A stretch of 64,000 bases of DNA from Treponema berlinense (GCF_900167025.1 NZ_FUXC01000012.1:37062-101061); one strand, 5' to 3'; counted from the first letter of the stretch, positions 8,274-18,685 are shown. Numbers and translations are program-made. The notes: generated by a model not told the origin, from the sequence alone.

Positions 8274-9683
8274 TTATTTTCCAAAGTAGTTGAGAGCATT
8301 TCCGAACGAAATGTCTTTTACGATTTTTGTGAGCATTTCCATGTCGTTTGGATATTCACCGTTTTCAACCCAAGTTCCAATGATATTGCAGAGAATTCTT
8401 CTGAAATATTCGTGACGAGAGTATGAAAGGAATGAGCGTGAGTCTGTCAACATTCCGACAAATGCTGGAATCATGCCGAGGTTTCCGAGAACCTTAATCT
8501 GCTGTTCCATTCCGTCTTTATGATCACAGAACCACCAGCCTGAACCGAGCTGGATTTTTCCTTTAATTCCGCTGCCCTGGAAACAACCCATGATTGTTCC
8601 GATTGAGTAGTAATCTTTTGGATTGAGTGTGTAGAGAATTGTTTTTGGAGTTCCGCCGGCAGCTTCGATCAAGGAAAGAAGACCTGCGAGATTTTCTGCG
8701 ATTGGTTTGTCGTGAGAACCGTCAAATCCTGTATCTGGACCGAGTTTTTTGAACATTGCCTTGTTGTTGTCGCGGATTGCGTTCATATGCCACTGCTGAA
8801 CGATTCCTCTCTGTTCGTAAGCGCGTCCAAGAGCTACGAGAACTTTTGTCTTGTAAGCTTCAGCTTCGGCTTCAGAAATAACTTCGCCGTTGATGGCGCG
8901 GGCAACTACTGCGTCGATATTTGCATCAGAATCAACTTTGCATGGTGGATATTCGAGAGCGTGGTCAGAAGCACGGCAGCCATTTTCGATAAAGTAATCG
9001 AGGCGTTTGATCAGAGCGGCAATTACATCGTCAGAAGTTTTAATGTTGATTCCAGAAACTTCTGAAAGTTTTGCAATGTAGTCTTTGTATGTCGGAAGGT
9101 TGATGTTGAGAGCCTTGTCTGGACGATAAGACGGGCGAACTTTAGTTTCAATTTTTCCGATTGGAGCTGTTCCTGCAGCGATTGCCTTGTGATATTCAAG
9201 AGAATCAATAGGATCGTCAGTTGTTCCAACTGCATAAACGTGGAATTTCTTGAAAATTCCCTTTACAGAAAGTTCGTCAGACTGAAGCATTGCATTTGCT
9301 TTTTCCCAGATGCGTGGAGCAGATTCAACTGTCAAAGGCTCGTAAATTCCAAAATAGCGCTGGAGTTCGAGATGTGTCCAGTGGTAAAGAGGGTTTCCGA
9401 TAAGGTGTTCGATTGTTTCTGCCCACTTAAGGAATTTTTCATAATCAGGTTTGTCGCCAGTAATATAATCTTCAGTGATTCCGTAAGTTCTCATCTGACG
9501 CCATTTGTAATGGTCACCACCGAGCCAAATCTCTGTAAGGTTTTTGAATTTTTTGTTTTCAGCAATCTGAGCTGGAATAAGGTGACAGTGATAGTCCCAA
9601 AGTGGCTCGTCTTTGCAGGCTTCAAAAAGTTTTTGTGCTGTTTTTGTGTCCAGCAGGAAGTTTTTGTCCATGAATTTTTTCAT
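8274..9683 (-). CDS. uxaC: Glucuronate/galacturonate isomerase
   Basis: UxaC isomerises D-galacturonate to D-tagaturonate and D-glucuronate to D-fructuronate, the first step of hexuronate catabolism. The 469-residue protein matches the usual length. It shows the metal-binding opening DYHCHL near residue 34 and, further on, GTTDDPIDSLEYH, WHMNAIRDNN and the WWFCDHKDGM segment. The start at 9683 has GGAG at 9690-9693; a TTG at 9695 would include that site and is rejected. It is separated by addB-addA from uxaA and uxaB, which complete the galacturonate branch. Confidence 0.95.
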   Translation of the reverse strand: MKKFMDKNFLLDTKTAQKLFEACKDEPLWDYHCHLIPAQIAENKKFKNLTEIWLGGDHYKWRQMRTYGITEDYITGDKPDYEKFLKWAETIEHLIGNPLYHWTHLELQRYFGIYEPLTVESAPRIWEKANAMLQSDELSVKGIFKKFHVYAVGTTDDPIDSLEYHKAIAAGTAPIGKIETKVRPSYRPDKALNINLPTYKDYIAKLSEVSGINIKTSDDVIAALIKRLDYFIENGCRASDHALEYPPCKVDSDANIDAVVARAINGEVISEAEAEAYKTKVLVALGRAYEQRGIVQQWHMNAIRDNNKAMFKKLGPDTGFDGSHDKPIAENLAGLLSLIEAAGGTPKTILYTLNPKDYYSIGTIMGCFQGSGIKGKIQLGSGWWFCDHKDGMEQQIKVLGNLGMIPAFVGMLTDSRSFLSYSRHEYFRRILCNIIGTWVENGEYPNDMEMLTKIVKDISFGNALNYFGK

Positions 9684-9813
9684 ATCTAACTCCAAAAAAT
9701 AATTTTACGATTCCAAATTTTAGAATCACAATCACTAATATTTTAGTACGATTTTAGAAAATTGTACACGAGGCAAACAAAAATGAACTTTTTCTAAAAA
9801 AAATTTATGAAAA

Positions 9814-9960
9814 TTTTGGACGGCATTTCCCTCAAAAAAAATAATTTTTTTTATTGCGAAACATTTTCTTAAAAACCGGCTGCTTCAGGTTCCGCTTTGC
9901 TTCATTTTTGACGGCTCAACCGCCGCCAAAAACCTGGGCCTTGCGCATCCGGCGTAAGTT
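9814..9960 (-). repeat. Family A structured intergenic repeat, copy A2 (inverted relative to A1)
   Basis: Read on the minus strand it follows A1 nearly base for base: GCCGGATGCG, a hairpin (9905-9914 with 9923-9932), AATGAAGC, GCGGAACC, GCAGCCGG, then the 18-nt tail shared with 7362-7379. It fills most of the 347-bp gap between uxaC and addB. The rest of the gap is AT-rich promoter-like sequence. Confidence 0.75.
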
Positions 9961-10030
9961 TTTCTGTTTCGCGATTATAAAAATCGTAGTATAATTTAAA
10001 TTCTTTTGAAAAAAGGTTGGCAGAATAAAA

Positions 10031-12892
10031 ATGGCAGAAATTTCAGAAAATATAGTTGAAAAAATCTTAAAAGAAAATATAAAAAATCAAGATACGGTTT
10101 TTGTTTTTCCTACGGAAATTGCAGCATCTCTTTGGGCAGACCGTTCAATTTTTGTTACGGACTGTCAGGCAGTTGCTCTCGAGAGATTTTTGGCATGGGA
10201 TAAATTTAAAGGCGAAGCCGTAAGAAGCGAAAATCAAAATAAAATTTCTGTTCCTTCAACAATGCGCCAGATTTTTGTTTCGCGGTTGATTGAACAAAAT
10301 GCCGAAAAACCTTTTTTTAAGAGTTTAATTTCAGAAAAATACTCAAAAACTGCGGAAAGTTTTAGCACCTGGATTGCTTCGATTTTGCCAAAACTTGGAA
10401 TGTGGAAAGAATATTTCGAAAAAAATTCTTCTCAAAAAGATGCCGAAGACCAGGATTTGCTCGTTCTTTACGAAAAATACACCGAATTCTTAAATAAATA
10501 CGGATTTTTTGATCCAGCCTGGGAAAAACCGCCTTTTAAAAGCAATGGAAAGCATTATTTTATATTTTTTCCAGAAATCAATTCCGACTGGGAAGAATAC
10601 AAATTTATTCTCGAATCAACAAAAGAATTTATTACACTTGTAAACGTTCCTGATTTTTCAGAAAAAAATAATTTTAATAAAAGCGAAGTAAAATTTTTTA
10701 ATAATTCGCGCGTAGAACTCAAAAACATTGCAAATAAAATTTTTGAACTTCATCATCAAAAAAAAATCGATTGGCAATCAATGGCAATCAGCGTTCCAGA
10801 TATGGAACTTTACGGTTCATACATTGACCGCGAGCTTGAACTTATGGAAATTCCGCATGTATTAAGGTTTTCGCGACCTTTGAGCGGAACTCCTGCCGGA
10901 AATCTATTCAATCAAATAAAAGAATGCGTAAGTTCAAAAAACAGTTACGATTCAATAAAAAAATTGCTCTTAAACGATTCTCTTCCGTGGAAAAACCCGG
11001 AGCTTGCTCAAAAATTGATTGCTTTTGGTCAGGAAAATCACTGTATTTGCAGTTATGTTTACGGTGGCGAAAAAATAGACGTTTGGGAAAAATCTTTTGG
11101 CGACGCAAAATACAAAGATTTTGAGGTTGAGAATTTTTATAATTCACTTAAAACTTATCTAAAAAAATTCAATCAGGCAAAAAACTTCAATTCGATTCGA
11201 ACCTCTTATTTTGAGTTTAGAAACAAATTTTTTGATATGGAAAATTGCAGCGACAGCGCAAATAAAATTCTTGGAAGATGCGTTTCTGAACTTGGAGCGT
11301 TGATAGATCTTGAAAATCAATATGACTGCACAGTTCCATCTCCGTTTGATTTTTTTGCAGAACAACTTGAAAGTAAAAAATATCTTGAACAGGCTTCTGA
11401 ATTTGGAGTTCAAATTTATGAATATAAGACGGCGGCCTGCGCTCCGTTTGACTGTCATTTGGTTATTGATTCGAGCCAGGCTTCGCTAAATGTTTCTTAT
11501 AAGGATTTTTCTTTTTTGAACGAAAATAAGCGTAAAAAGCTTTTAAATCGCGACGAATCGAACGTTTCTGACAAATTTGTGCAACTTTATCAGCTTAACA
11601 GTTTAAAAGAACCAGCATATTTTACGTGTGCAGAAAGAACTCTCGACGCTTATGCTCAGCCGGTGAGTTATTTAAAAATGAACGATTTGAGAAATGAAAA
11701 AATTCTTTTTTCGGAAAATCCATATAATTTAGAAAAAGAATGGTTTATTGGAAGCGAAAATTGTGAATTTCCTCCAAAAATCACAGAAATTCAGTCAAAA
11801 AGTTTTAAGAACTGGATGAATTTTCAAAAAATCGTACCAGTTTTGCAGGAAAAAGCGGTCGATGCCGTGACAGAATTAAATTCAAAATCAGCCGGAAACG
11901 CGGGCGAGAATTCAATTTATGTTTCAAAAAGTTTGCTTTCAAAATTTTACGATTGTCCGAGAAAGTGGCTTTTTGCCTGCCGCGAAATGAATTTAAAAGA
12001 ACAGGACAAGGCTGCGGTTTTGCTCGACAGATTTGCTGCCGGAAATTTGTATCATAAAATTCTTGAAATTTACTTAAAAGCGCTCAAAAACAATGGTTTT
12101 CATCTGGAAATTGAAGAAGATAAACTTGAAGAAAAATACGAACAAATTCTTGAAAACGCAATTACGGAAGCAATAAATTTTGACGGAGAAGGAAACGAAA
12201 AAAACTGCTTCTTAAAAAAGGAACTCTTAAAAACCACGCGACCTGCAATAAAAAGAACAATTTTAAATTTCATAAAAGAATTTACAAAAATTTTTAATAA
12301 TTGCGAAGTTGACGATTGCGAAGGAGAGCTTCGGATTCAAGACGAAGAATTTAATTTTACTTTTAACGGCAGAATCGACTGTCTTTTAAAAGATTGCGAA
12401 AATGGACAGTATTATTTGGTCGATTTTAAAAATTCTGATTTGGCGGTTCCAAAAAATTTGTATTTTAAGGAAGAGGAATTTAAAACTTCTGAAGAAGGCG
12501 AAAATCTTCAATCTGCCGAAATAAACAAAAATTTGCCGCTTGAAGAACAAAATTTTCCGGATTTTCAAATGCCGGCTTATACTTGGCTTATGGAAAAGCA
12601 GAAAAATATTTGCATTCAAAATGCGGCGTTTTTTAGCATAAACGAAGCAAAGGTTTGGCCGGTTTTTGGTTACGAAATGCAAAGACGGGCAAATTCAAAA
12701 AAAGAAATTCCAGATTGCGAAAAATTCAAAAAAACTACAGAAAAAGTTATAGAATTTGTAAAAAATTATGTTCAGCGAATAAGAATTGGCGATTTTAAAT
12801 TGAATGAAAAAGTTCAAAATTACGAAAAATGTTCTGCCTGTGAATACAATTCAATCTGCCGAAAAACTTTTAACGTCGGAAAACACGAATAA
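10031..12892 (+). CDS. addB: AddB-like PD-(D/E)XK nuclease subunit
   Basis: This is the probable second subunit of an AddAB/RexAB-type helicase-nuclease that resects double-strand breaks for RecA. The 953-residue protein is an inactivated-helicase-like N-terminal region followed by a C-terminal PD-(D/E)XK domain. That domain is visible as LYHKILEIYL, FTFNGRIDCLL and YYLVDFKNSD at about 675-800. Cysteines matching an AddB-type iron-sulphur staple are present: one in YDCPRKW near residue 641 and the rest in CSACEYNSIC near 935-944. No intact Walker A is seen, unlike its partner. The next gene, addA, starts 11 nt downstream. Confidence 0.85.
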   Translation: MAEISENIVEKILKENIKNQDTVFVFPTEIAASLWADRSIFVTDCQAVALERFLAWDKFKGEAVRSENQNKISVPSTMRQIFVSRLIEQNAEKPFFKSLISEKYSKTAESFSTWIASILPKLGMWKEYFEKNSSQKDAEDQDLLVLYEKYTEFLNKYGFFDPAWEKPPFKSNGKHYFIFFPEINSDWEEYKFILESTKEFITLVNVPDFSEKNNFNKSEVKFFNNSRVELKNIANKIFELHHQKKIDWQSMAISVPDMELYGSYIDRELELMEIPHVLRFSRPLSGTPAGNLFNQIKECVSSKNSYDSIKKLLLNDSLPWKNPELAQKLIAFGQENHCICSYVYGGEKIDVWEKSFGDAKYKDFEVENFYNSLKTYLKKFNQAKNFNSIRTSYFEFRNKFFDMENCSDSANKILGRCVSELGALIDLENQYDCTVPSPFDFFAEQLESKKYLEQASEFGVQIYEYKTAACAPFDCHLVIDSSQASLNVSYKDFSFLNENKRKKLLNRDESNVSDKFVQLYQLNSLKEPAYFTCAERTLDAYAQPVSYLKMNDLRNEKILFSENPYNLEKEWFIGSENCEFPPKITEIQSKSFKNWMNFQKIVPVLQEKAVDAVTELNSKSAGNAGENSIYVSKSLLSKFYDCPRKWLFACREMNLKEQDKAAVLLDRFAAGNLYHKILEIYLKALKNNGFHLEIEEDKLEEKYEQILENAITEAINFDGEGNEKNCFLKKELLKTTRPAIKRTILNFIKEFTKIFNNCEVDDCEGELRIQDEEFNFTFNGRIDCLLKDCENGQYYLVDFKNSDLAVPKNLYFKEEEFKTSEEGENLQSAEINKNLPLEEQNFPDFQMPAYTWLMEKQKNICIQNAAFFSINEAKVWPVFGYEMQRRANSKKEIPDCEKFKKTTEKVIEFVKNYVQRIRIGDFKLNEKVQNYEKCSACEYNSICRKTFNVGKHE

Positions 12893-12903
12893 CGGAGGAA
12901 AAA

Positions 12904-15900
12904 ATGGCTGATATAAAACAGATGTTGCCAGAACAACAAAAAGCAATTGATTCAATAAAAAATACGGTAGTTGCAGCTGGAGCAGGTTCTGGAAAAACGA
13001 CAGTTCTTTCTCTACGATATTTGAATTTGATAAAAAAATATAAATACAACGTTGAGCAGATTTTGACTTTGACTTTTACAAAAAAGGCTACGGTCGAAAT
13101 GTCCTCAAGAATTTACAACGTCTTAAAAAATGAAGCGCCCGAGCAGGCTGCGAATTTCTATAAGGCGAATATAAAAACCTTGGACAGTTATTGTAATAGC
13201 GTCGCAAAACTTGGTTGCCGTTTTTACGGAATAAGTCCAGATTTTGTTCAGGATGATGAAACCATAAAAACTCAGGTAAAGGCAAAAGCCCTGCCCTTTT
13301 TGCTTGAGCATCGCGACAATGAAACTTTAAAAGAATTTATAAAAGTTCAAGATTACGAGACGGTTGCGGACAAACTTTTTGTTGAGCCGGTTCTTGCCCA
13401 TTCAAAAATCGCAAATCCAATAGATTTTCGTGCGGATTTTAAAAAGCAGTTTGCAAAAATTGTTCAGGAATGGAATAAAACAGTTCACAAAATTTCAGAA
13501 ATTTTGAGCGAAATTGAAAGGTTTGAAGATGAATTTTCTGGAAATCGGGAAAGTAAGTCGTTTGAAGCGTATATAAAAGAAAAAAATAAAAATGTTTCTC
13601 CAGAAATTGTAGAGATTACAGACGAAAACATCGAAGACCAAAATTTTTCGTTAATTAAAGAATATGCGGAAAAAATAAACGGAATAAATTATTCAAAACC
13701 GAGGGTAAAATCGGAAGAAGTTGATTTGCTTAAGGAAAATATTGATTTGTTTCGTTCTGCAAAAAGCGATTTGCTTTCGCTTGCAAATTATATTTACGGA
13801 ATTCCATATTTGGAAAAAATTTTGCCTCTTCTGGAAGAATTCCAGGAAATTGTAATGAATGTAAAACGTTCATCGAACTGCCTGACTTTTGCCGACGTTT
13901 CTAATATGGCATTGCAGATTCTTTGCGATTATCCGGAAATTCGTGCCATGGAAAAAGAAAAATACAAGGCAATTATGATTGATGAATTTCAGGACAACAA
14001 CCTGGATCAGCGCAATATGCTTTTTCTTCTGGCAGAAAAAAAAGAAAGAATGGAAAAAGGCGTTCCATCGGTTGAAGAGCTTGAAAAAGAAAAATTGTTT
14101 TTTGTCGGCGACGAAAAACAGAGTATTTATCGCTTTCGTGGAGCAGATGTCGAAGTTTTTAATAATCTTGCAAAAGATTTTTCTGATGGAACCTTGCAAA
14201 TGTACACAAACCATCGGTCAAATCCAAAACTGATTTCTGCGTTTAATACAATTTTTGGCGGAGATTTGTATTCTGACAAAAATGCAAAAAATGTTGAATT
14301 TGCGGTAACTCCGCCGTCTGTTTTTTTTAACGAACGTCAGCAAAAAAATAATTACGAAATTCCGCCTTACGAAGCAATTTATCATTCTGTTTTGCCAGAT
14401 GAAAAAAAACTCGAAATTGAAGAAAAAAATGAAAATTCAAAAAGAAGAGTAAATCTTGCTTTTTACGAAAAAAATACAGAAGCTCCAAATGGATTTTTTA
14501 CCGGAACTTTTGCCGAAGCCGAATGGGTTGCCCAAAAAATTGCAGAAAAGCACAGCGAGGGATATGATTTTTCGGATATGGCGATTTTGCTCAGGTCGTA
14601 TTCAAAACAAGCCGTTTTTGAACGCGCATTTTTGCGTCATGGAATTCCGTACAACACAGAAACCTTAAAAGGTTTTTTTTCTGATGGACCTGTTAGCGAC
14701 ATTGCCGCTTATTTAAAACTTTGTGCATATTCTGACGACAGAATGGCATACGGAAAAGTTTTGAGTTCACCTTTTGTAAATTTAACAGTGACGGAAACTG
14801 AAGCTGTTCTTTCCTTAAAGCAGGATGTTTTTTCTGACGAAAGTGCAGAAATTTTGCAGGAAGATTCTTTAATTCGTTTTAAAAATGCCGCAAAATTTTA
14901 TGAAGAAGTTAAAAAATTTGCAAAAGAAAATTCTCTTACAAAGACTGTTTCAAAACTTTGGTATGAATTTGGTTATCGGTTTGAGACAATGTGGAACGAA
15001 ACTGTCAAAATGTACGAAAAACTTTACGACCTTTTGTTTGCGCTTGCCCGCGAAGGCGATGAAAAGAATTTAAATCTTGCCAGTTTCGTCGATTATTTGT
15101 TTGAATACGAAGAAGAAAATTCAAAACTTGAAATAAACGTCCCTGTCGAAAAATCAGAAGGCGTTCATATTATGACGGTTCACAAAAGTAAAGGCCTTGA
15201 ATTTAAAATCGTCTTTATTTGCGATACTCAACGAGGTTCTGTAAACGAAAAAAGCACGGTTCCTGTTTATTACAGTTCAAAATTTGGATTTGCGCTGAAT
15301 ACTCCGGCATATTTTAAGGATTCAAAAAACTATTTTTATATTCTCGCAAAAAACGAAAATGAGCTAAAAGAATGTGCGGAAATGCGTCGTCTGACTTATG
15401 TTGCCCTTACTCGCGCTGAAGACGAAATTTTTATTACAAACAGCAGTTACGAAGTTCCAAAAGATGTTGAAGAATATTTGCCAGGCGGAACAAAAAATGC
15501 CGATTCAATTTATAAAGTTCTTGCTCCGGTTATAGATTTTTACAGTAAAAAGGACGAAAGTGGAAATTCAAATTATCAAGACGCCTCGCCTTTTTCAAAA
15601 ATTGAAATAATTGAACCATTTTCTCAAGTCGAAATTTTTTCGGAACAAAAACGCCCAAATACTCAAAAAGCAAAAATTGATTTTGTAAAAGCTCTTTCAA
15701 AACAAAGTCCTTACGAAAGCTCTCAAATTATAAAAAAAGATCTGGTTGAAAAAATTTATGTTTCTCCGAGCAAACTGTACGAAGAAGCTGAAAAAGATGA
15801 ATTTAAAAAATCTCTAGAAAATAAAAACCGGACGGATTTACCATTTGCCGAAATAAATGAAATTATTGAAAGACACAAAAATTTTGACTTTAACAATTTT

Positions 15901-16395
15901 GGTACAATCGCGCATTCCTATCTCGAAACTGCGTTGAAATTTTACGGACAGGAAATAAAAGTTCCGTATAATAATCAGGACGTTTCGGGATTGGAAAATA
16001 GCACGGGTGATATTAAGAAAGTTGAAAAAATTTGTGAACAAATGACGAAAGAATTTTTGAATTCTGAACTTGGAAAAAAAGCACTGAGTTCAATCTGGCG
16101 CAAAGAAGAATTTGAGTTTAAAAGCCGGTTTGGCGAAAAAATTTTGTCTGGTATAATTGATTTGGTTTTTAAAGAAAAGGATGGAAATTTTTTTGTTGTT
16201 GATTACAAAACAAACCAGGAAATTCGTCCGGAAATTTATTATTCACAATTGGCCTGTTATAGACGCGCAGTTTCTCAAATGCTGTCAGTTCCAGAAGAAA
16301 AAATAAGAACCTTTTTGTTTTATTTGCGTTTTGGAAAGGAAATTGAAGTTTTACCGGAAAATCTTTGTTTAAGCGAGAGTATTTATGAATATTAA
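12904..16395 (+). CDS. addA: AddA-like UvrD-family helicase-nuclease
   Basis: This 1163-residue protein is a superfamily 1A helicase with a C-terminal nuclease domain. Visible motifs are Walker A GAGSGKT (residues 26-32), TLTFTKKAT (motif Ia), IMIDEFQDNN (motif II, near 356-365), GDEKQSIYRFRGAD (motif III), MTVHKSKGLEF, and RRLTYVALTRAED near the end of the helicase core. The nuclease signature FVVDYKTN lies near residue 1098. It is translated just after addB from a GGAGG-preceded ATG. The pair is the likely RecBCD equivalent. Its last 11 nt overlap the GNAT gene. Confidence 0.9.
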   Translation: MADIKQMLPEQQKAIDSIKNTVVAAGAGSGKTTVLSLRYLNLIKKYKYNVEQILTLTFTKKATVEMSSRIYNVLKNEAPEQAANFYKANIKTLDSYCNSVAKLGCRFYGISPDFVQDDETIKTQVKAKALPFLLEHRDNETLKEFIKVQDYETVADKLFVEPVLAHSKIANPIDFRADFKKQFAKIVQEWNKTVHKISEILSEIERFEDEFSGNRESKSFEAYIKEKNKNVSPEIVEITDENIEDQNFSLIKEYAEKINGINYSKPRVKSEEVDLLKENIDLFRSAKSDLLSLANYIYGIPYLEKILPLLEEFQEIVMNVKRSSNCLTFADVSNMALQILCDYPEIRAMEKEKYKAIMIDEFQDNNLDQRNMLFLLAEKKERMEKGVPSVEELEKEKLFFVGDEKQSIYRFRGADVEVFNNLAKDFSDGTLQMYTNHRSNPKLISAFNTIFGGDLYSDKNAKNVEFAVTPPSVFFNERQQKNNYEIPPYEAIYHSVLPDEKKLEIEEKNENSKRRVNLAFYEKNTEAPNGFFTGTFAEAEWVAQKIAEKHSEGYDFSDMAILLRSYSKQAVFERAFLRHGIPYNTETLKGFFSDGPVSDIAAYLKLCAYSDDRMAYGKVLSSPFVNLTVTETEAVLSLKQDVFSDESAEILQEDSLIRFKNAAKFYEEVKKFAKENSLTKTVSKLWYEFGYRFETMWNETVKMYEKLYDLLFALAREGDEKNLNLASFVDYLFEYEEENSKLEINVPVEKSEGVHIMTVHKSKGLEFKIVFICDTQRGSVNEKSTVPVYYSSKFGFALNTPAYFKDSKNYFYILAKNENELKECAEMRRLTYVALTRAEDEIFITNSSYEVPKDVEEYLPGGTKNADSIYKVLAPVIDFYSKKDESGNSNYQDASPFSKIEIIEPFSQVEIFSEQKRPNTQKAKIDFVKALSKQSPYESSQIIKKDLVEKIYVSPSKLYEEAEKDEFKKSLENKNRTDLPFAEINEIIERHKNFDFNNFGTIAHSYLETALKFYGQEIKVPYNNQDVSGLENSTGDIKKVEKICEQMTKEFLNSELGKKALSSIWRKEEFEFKSRFGEKILSGIIDLVFKEKDGNFFVVDYKTNQEIRPEIYYSQLACYRRAVSQMLSVPEEKIRTFLFYLRFGKEIEVLPENLCLSESIYEY

Positions 16396-16972
16396 AGAAA
16401 ATATAAAAATAAAGGTGGCTTCTCCAGAAAATGCAGCCGAGCTTTTAGATATTTACAAGTTTTATGTTGAAAATACGGCGATTAGTTTTGAAATTGAAAC
16501 TCCAACTTTGCAGGAATTTCGCGCTCGAATCGAAAAAACTCTTAAAAAATATCCGTATTTGATTGCAGTTTCTCCAGAAGACGAAATTTTGGGATATGCC
16601 TATGCCGGAGAATTAAAATCCCGGGCTGCGTACGATTGGTCAATAGAAACATCAATTTATGTGAAAAAAGAATACAGAAAGATGGGAATTGGCGGAATTT
16701 TGCTCAAAAACCTCGAATTTCTTCTTAAAAAACAAAATATTTTGAACTGTTATGCTTGTATTGCCTATACAGAACGAGAAGATGAATTTCTTACAAAAGC
16801 CAGTGTAAAGTTCCACGAAAAAATGAACTACCGAATGGTAGGAGTTTTTAAAGACTGCGGATACAAATTTGACCGCTGGTACAGCATGGTTTGGATGGAA
16901 AAACATTTAGGAGAACATAAAAGTTCTCAGAAAAAAACAATTCCCTTTAGTGCTTTGCTCGAACAACTTTAA
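16385..16972 (+). CDS. GNAT acetyltransferase, phosphinothricin-acetyltransferase-like
   Basis: The 195-residue protein has the GNAT fold. Acetyl-CoA binding is indicated by the YRKMGIGGILLKNLE pyrophosphate loop around residues 97-111. The VASPENAAELLDIY opening, the AYDWSIETSIYV strand and the late FHEKMNYRMVGVFKDCGYKFDRWYSM segment resemble the Pat/Bar subgroup, which acetylates small amines or amino acids. The true substrate is unknown. The start lies inside the end of addA (11-nt overlap), so it belongs to that operon. Confidence 0.82.
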   Translation: MNIKENIKIKVASPENAAELLDIYKFYVENTAISFEIETPTLQEFRARIEKTLKKYPYLIAVSPEDEILGYAYAGELKSRAAYDWSIETSIYVKKEYRKMGIGGILLKNLEFLLKKQNILNCYACIAYTEREDEFLTKASVKFHEKMNYRMVGVFKDCGYKFDRWYSMVWMEKHLGEHKSSQKKTIPFSALLEQL

Positions 16973-16983
16973 ATAAAAAAAAA

Positions 16984-17013
16984 GCCTGAAAAGTAAATTT
17001 ATACTTTTCAGGC
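16984..17013 (-). terminator. Terminator for uxaA (minus strand)
   Basis: A 12-bp stem (16984-16995 with 17002-17013) is followed by a T run only on the minus strand. It lies between the convergent GNAT and uxaA genes. Confidence 0.8.
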
Positions 17014-17033
17014 AATCTGTTATTCAATAAAAA

Positions 17034-18599
17034 TTACAGAGTTACACCGTCTTTGAAGATTGCAATTTCGCGGTAGCCGTTGATTTCGTTCTTTGTCTGT
17101 TTTTTTCCAGAACAAATATCGCAAATCAATTCAAGGAGAGCGTCGCGTACTTTGTCGCTTGGCTCGTCTAAAAGGCGTGCTGCGTCAAAATCAATCCAGT
17201 CAGATTTTTTTTCTGCGAGAGGATGATTTGTTGCAATTTTTACAGTTGGAACAGGAGCACCGAGAGGAGTTCCGCGTCCAGTAGAGAACAGAATAATGTT
17301 TGCTCCAGCAGCAGTCATATCTGTTGTAGAAACAATGTCGTTGCCTGGACCTTCAAGAAGAGTAAGACCTTTTTCTGTCAGACGTTCACCATATTTGAGG
17401 ACACCTGTAACAGGCGCTTTTCCACCCTTCTGAACACAACCCAAAGATTTGTCTTCGAGAGTTGTAATTCCACCGGCCTTGTTTCCTGGACTTGGATTTT
17501 CGTAGCAAACCTGATTATGGCGGGCGTAATAATCTTTAAATCCGTTGATAAGATTTACAGTTTCGTCAAAGCGTTTTTTATCAACACAGCGGTTCATAAG
17601 CATTTGCTCAGCGCCAAACATTTCTGGAACTTCAGTGAGCATTACGCGGCCGTCCATTCCGGTCATAGCATCGCAAACCCGGCCAATCAAAGCATTTGCC
17701 GTAATTCCAGACATTCCGTCCGAACCACCGCACTTCATTCCAAGAACAACTTCTGAAAGAGGAACAGACTCGCGCTTAAACTGGCCAACATATTTTACAA
17801 GTTCAGTAATCAGTTCTTTTCCAGCCGAAAGTTCATCTTCTGTTTGCTGAGTTGTCATGAATTTTACGCGGTTTTCATCATATTCGCCCAAAAACTCCTT
17901 AAAATAAGGAATATTGTTTTCTTCACAACCGAGAGAAACAACGAGAACGCCGCCGGCATTCGGGTGATGAACTAAATCTGCCAAAATTTTTGCAGTTGTT
18001 TCTTTGTCGCCACCCATCTGAGAACAGCCATAAGGATGAGTCCATGCAAAAATTCCTTCAAGACCGCCATTTGTATTTGGTTTTGGCTCTTCGCCATCAA
18101 AAAATTTTGCGTTTGCCCATGTTGCAAGGCGTTCAGAAATTTTATTAACACAGCCAACAAGCGGAACAATCCAAATTTCGTTACGAATACCAATGCGGCC
18201 GTCTGCGCGTTTGTAAACGTTTACAGAAGGAACATTTTTGCGCAAGTCTTCGGTTTCCTTGTACCATTTTTCGTAAGCGGCTTTTGCGTTTTCTTCATTA
18301 TAAGTGTATTCAAATTTTTCAGAAAGCAAGGTGTGAATGTTGTGTGTGTGAACATGGCTTCCAACAGGAATATCCTGAGTAGCAGCGCCAATCGGATATC
18401 CGTATTTTATGATAGGCTCGTCTTTTTTAATGTCGCGGATTGCGAATTTATGACCGGCTGTAATATCCTCTGTAAGAGTTACCTTAGTTTCCGGCGCATT
18501 TCCAGAAGCTTCAAGAGTAACTTCCGTACCTTTTGCCAGTGGCTGAAGTGCGACAGCTACAATGTCAGCCGAATTAATTCTAATAGCGATTTTGCTCAT
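17034..18599 (-). CDS. uxaA: Altronate dehydratase
   Basis: UxaA dehydrates D-altronate to 2-keto-3-deoxygluconate. The 521-residue protein has an N-terminal SAF-type domain (about 1-95, with GSHVHTHNIHT) fused to the large catalytic domain, as in the full-length enzyme. Supporting segments are GIRNEIWIVPLVGCVN, HPYGCSQMGGD, GGVLVVSLGCEENN, MKCGGSDGMSGI, and GRGTPLGAPVPTVKIATN near the C-terminus. Several conserved cysteines fit the metal-dependent family. A GGGGG precedes the start, and a palindrome lies just upstream at 18613-18632. Confidence 0.95.
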   Translation of the reverse strand: MSKIAIRINSADIVAVALQPLAKGTEVTLEASGNAPETKVTLTEDITAGHKFAIRDIKKDEPIIKYGYPIGAATQDIPVGSHVHTHNIHTLLSEKFEYTYNEENAKAAYEKWYKETEDLRKNVPSVNVYKRADGRIGIRNEIWIVPLVGCVNKISERLATWANAKFFDGEEPKPNTNGGLEGIFAWTHPYGCSQMGGDKETTAKILADLVHHPNAGGVLVVSLGCEENNIPYFKEFLGEYDENRVKFMTTQQTEDELSAGKELITELVKYVGQFKRESVPLSEVVLGMKCGGSDGMSGITANALIGRVCDAMTGMDGRVMLTEVPEMFGAEQMLMNRCVDKKRFDETVNLINGFKDYYARHNQVCYENPSPGNKAGGITTLEDKSLGCVQKGGKAPVTGVLKYGERLTEKGLTLLEGPGNDIVSTTDMTAAGANIILFSTGRGTPLGAPVPTVKIATNHPLAEKKSDWIDFDAARLLDEPSDKVRDALLELICDICSGKKQTKNEINGYREIAIFKDGVTL

Positions 18600-18612
18600 A
18601 GTACCCCCAAAA

Positions 18613-18632
18613 GTAACTTAAAAATAAGTTAC
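18613..18632. promoter_or_regulatory. Palindrome upstream of uxaA
   Basis: GTAACTTA-AAAA-TAAGTTAC is a perfect 8-bp inverted repeat a few nucleotides upstream of the uxaA ribosome-binding site. It could be an operator or an mRNA 5' hairpin. Confidence 0.5.
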
Positions 18633-18685
18633 GTGCGTTCTGAAAATCTATCATTTTATAAGTAAAAAGTCATTATCAAAATTCG

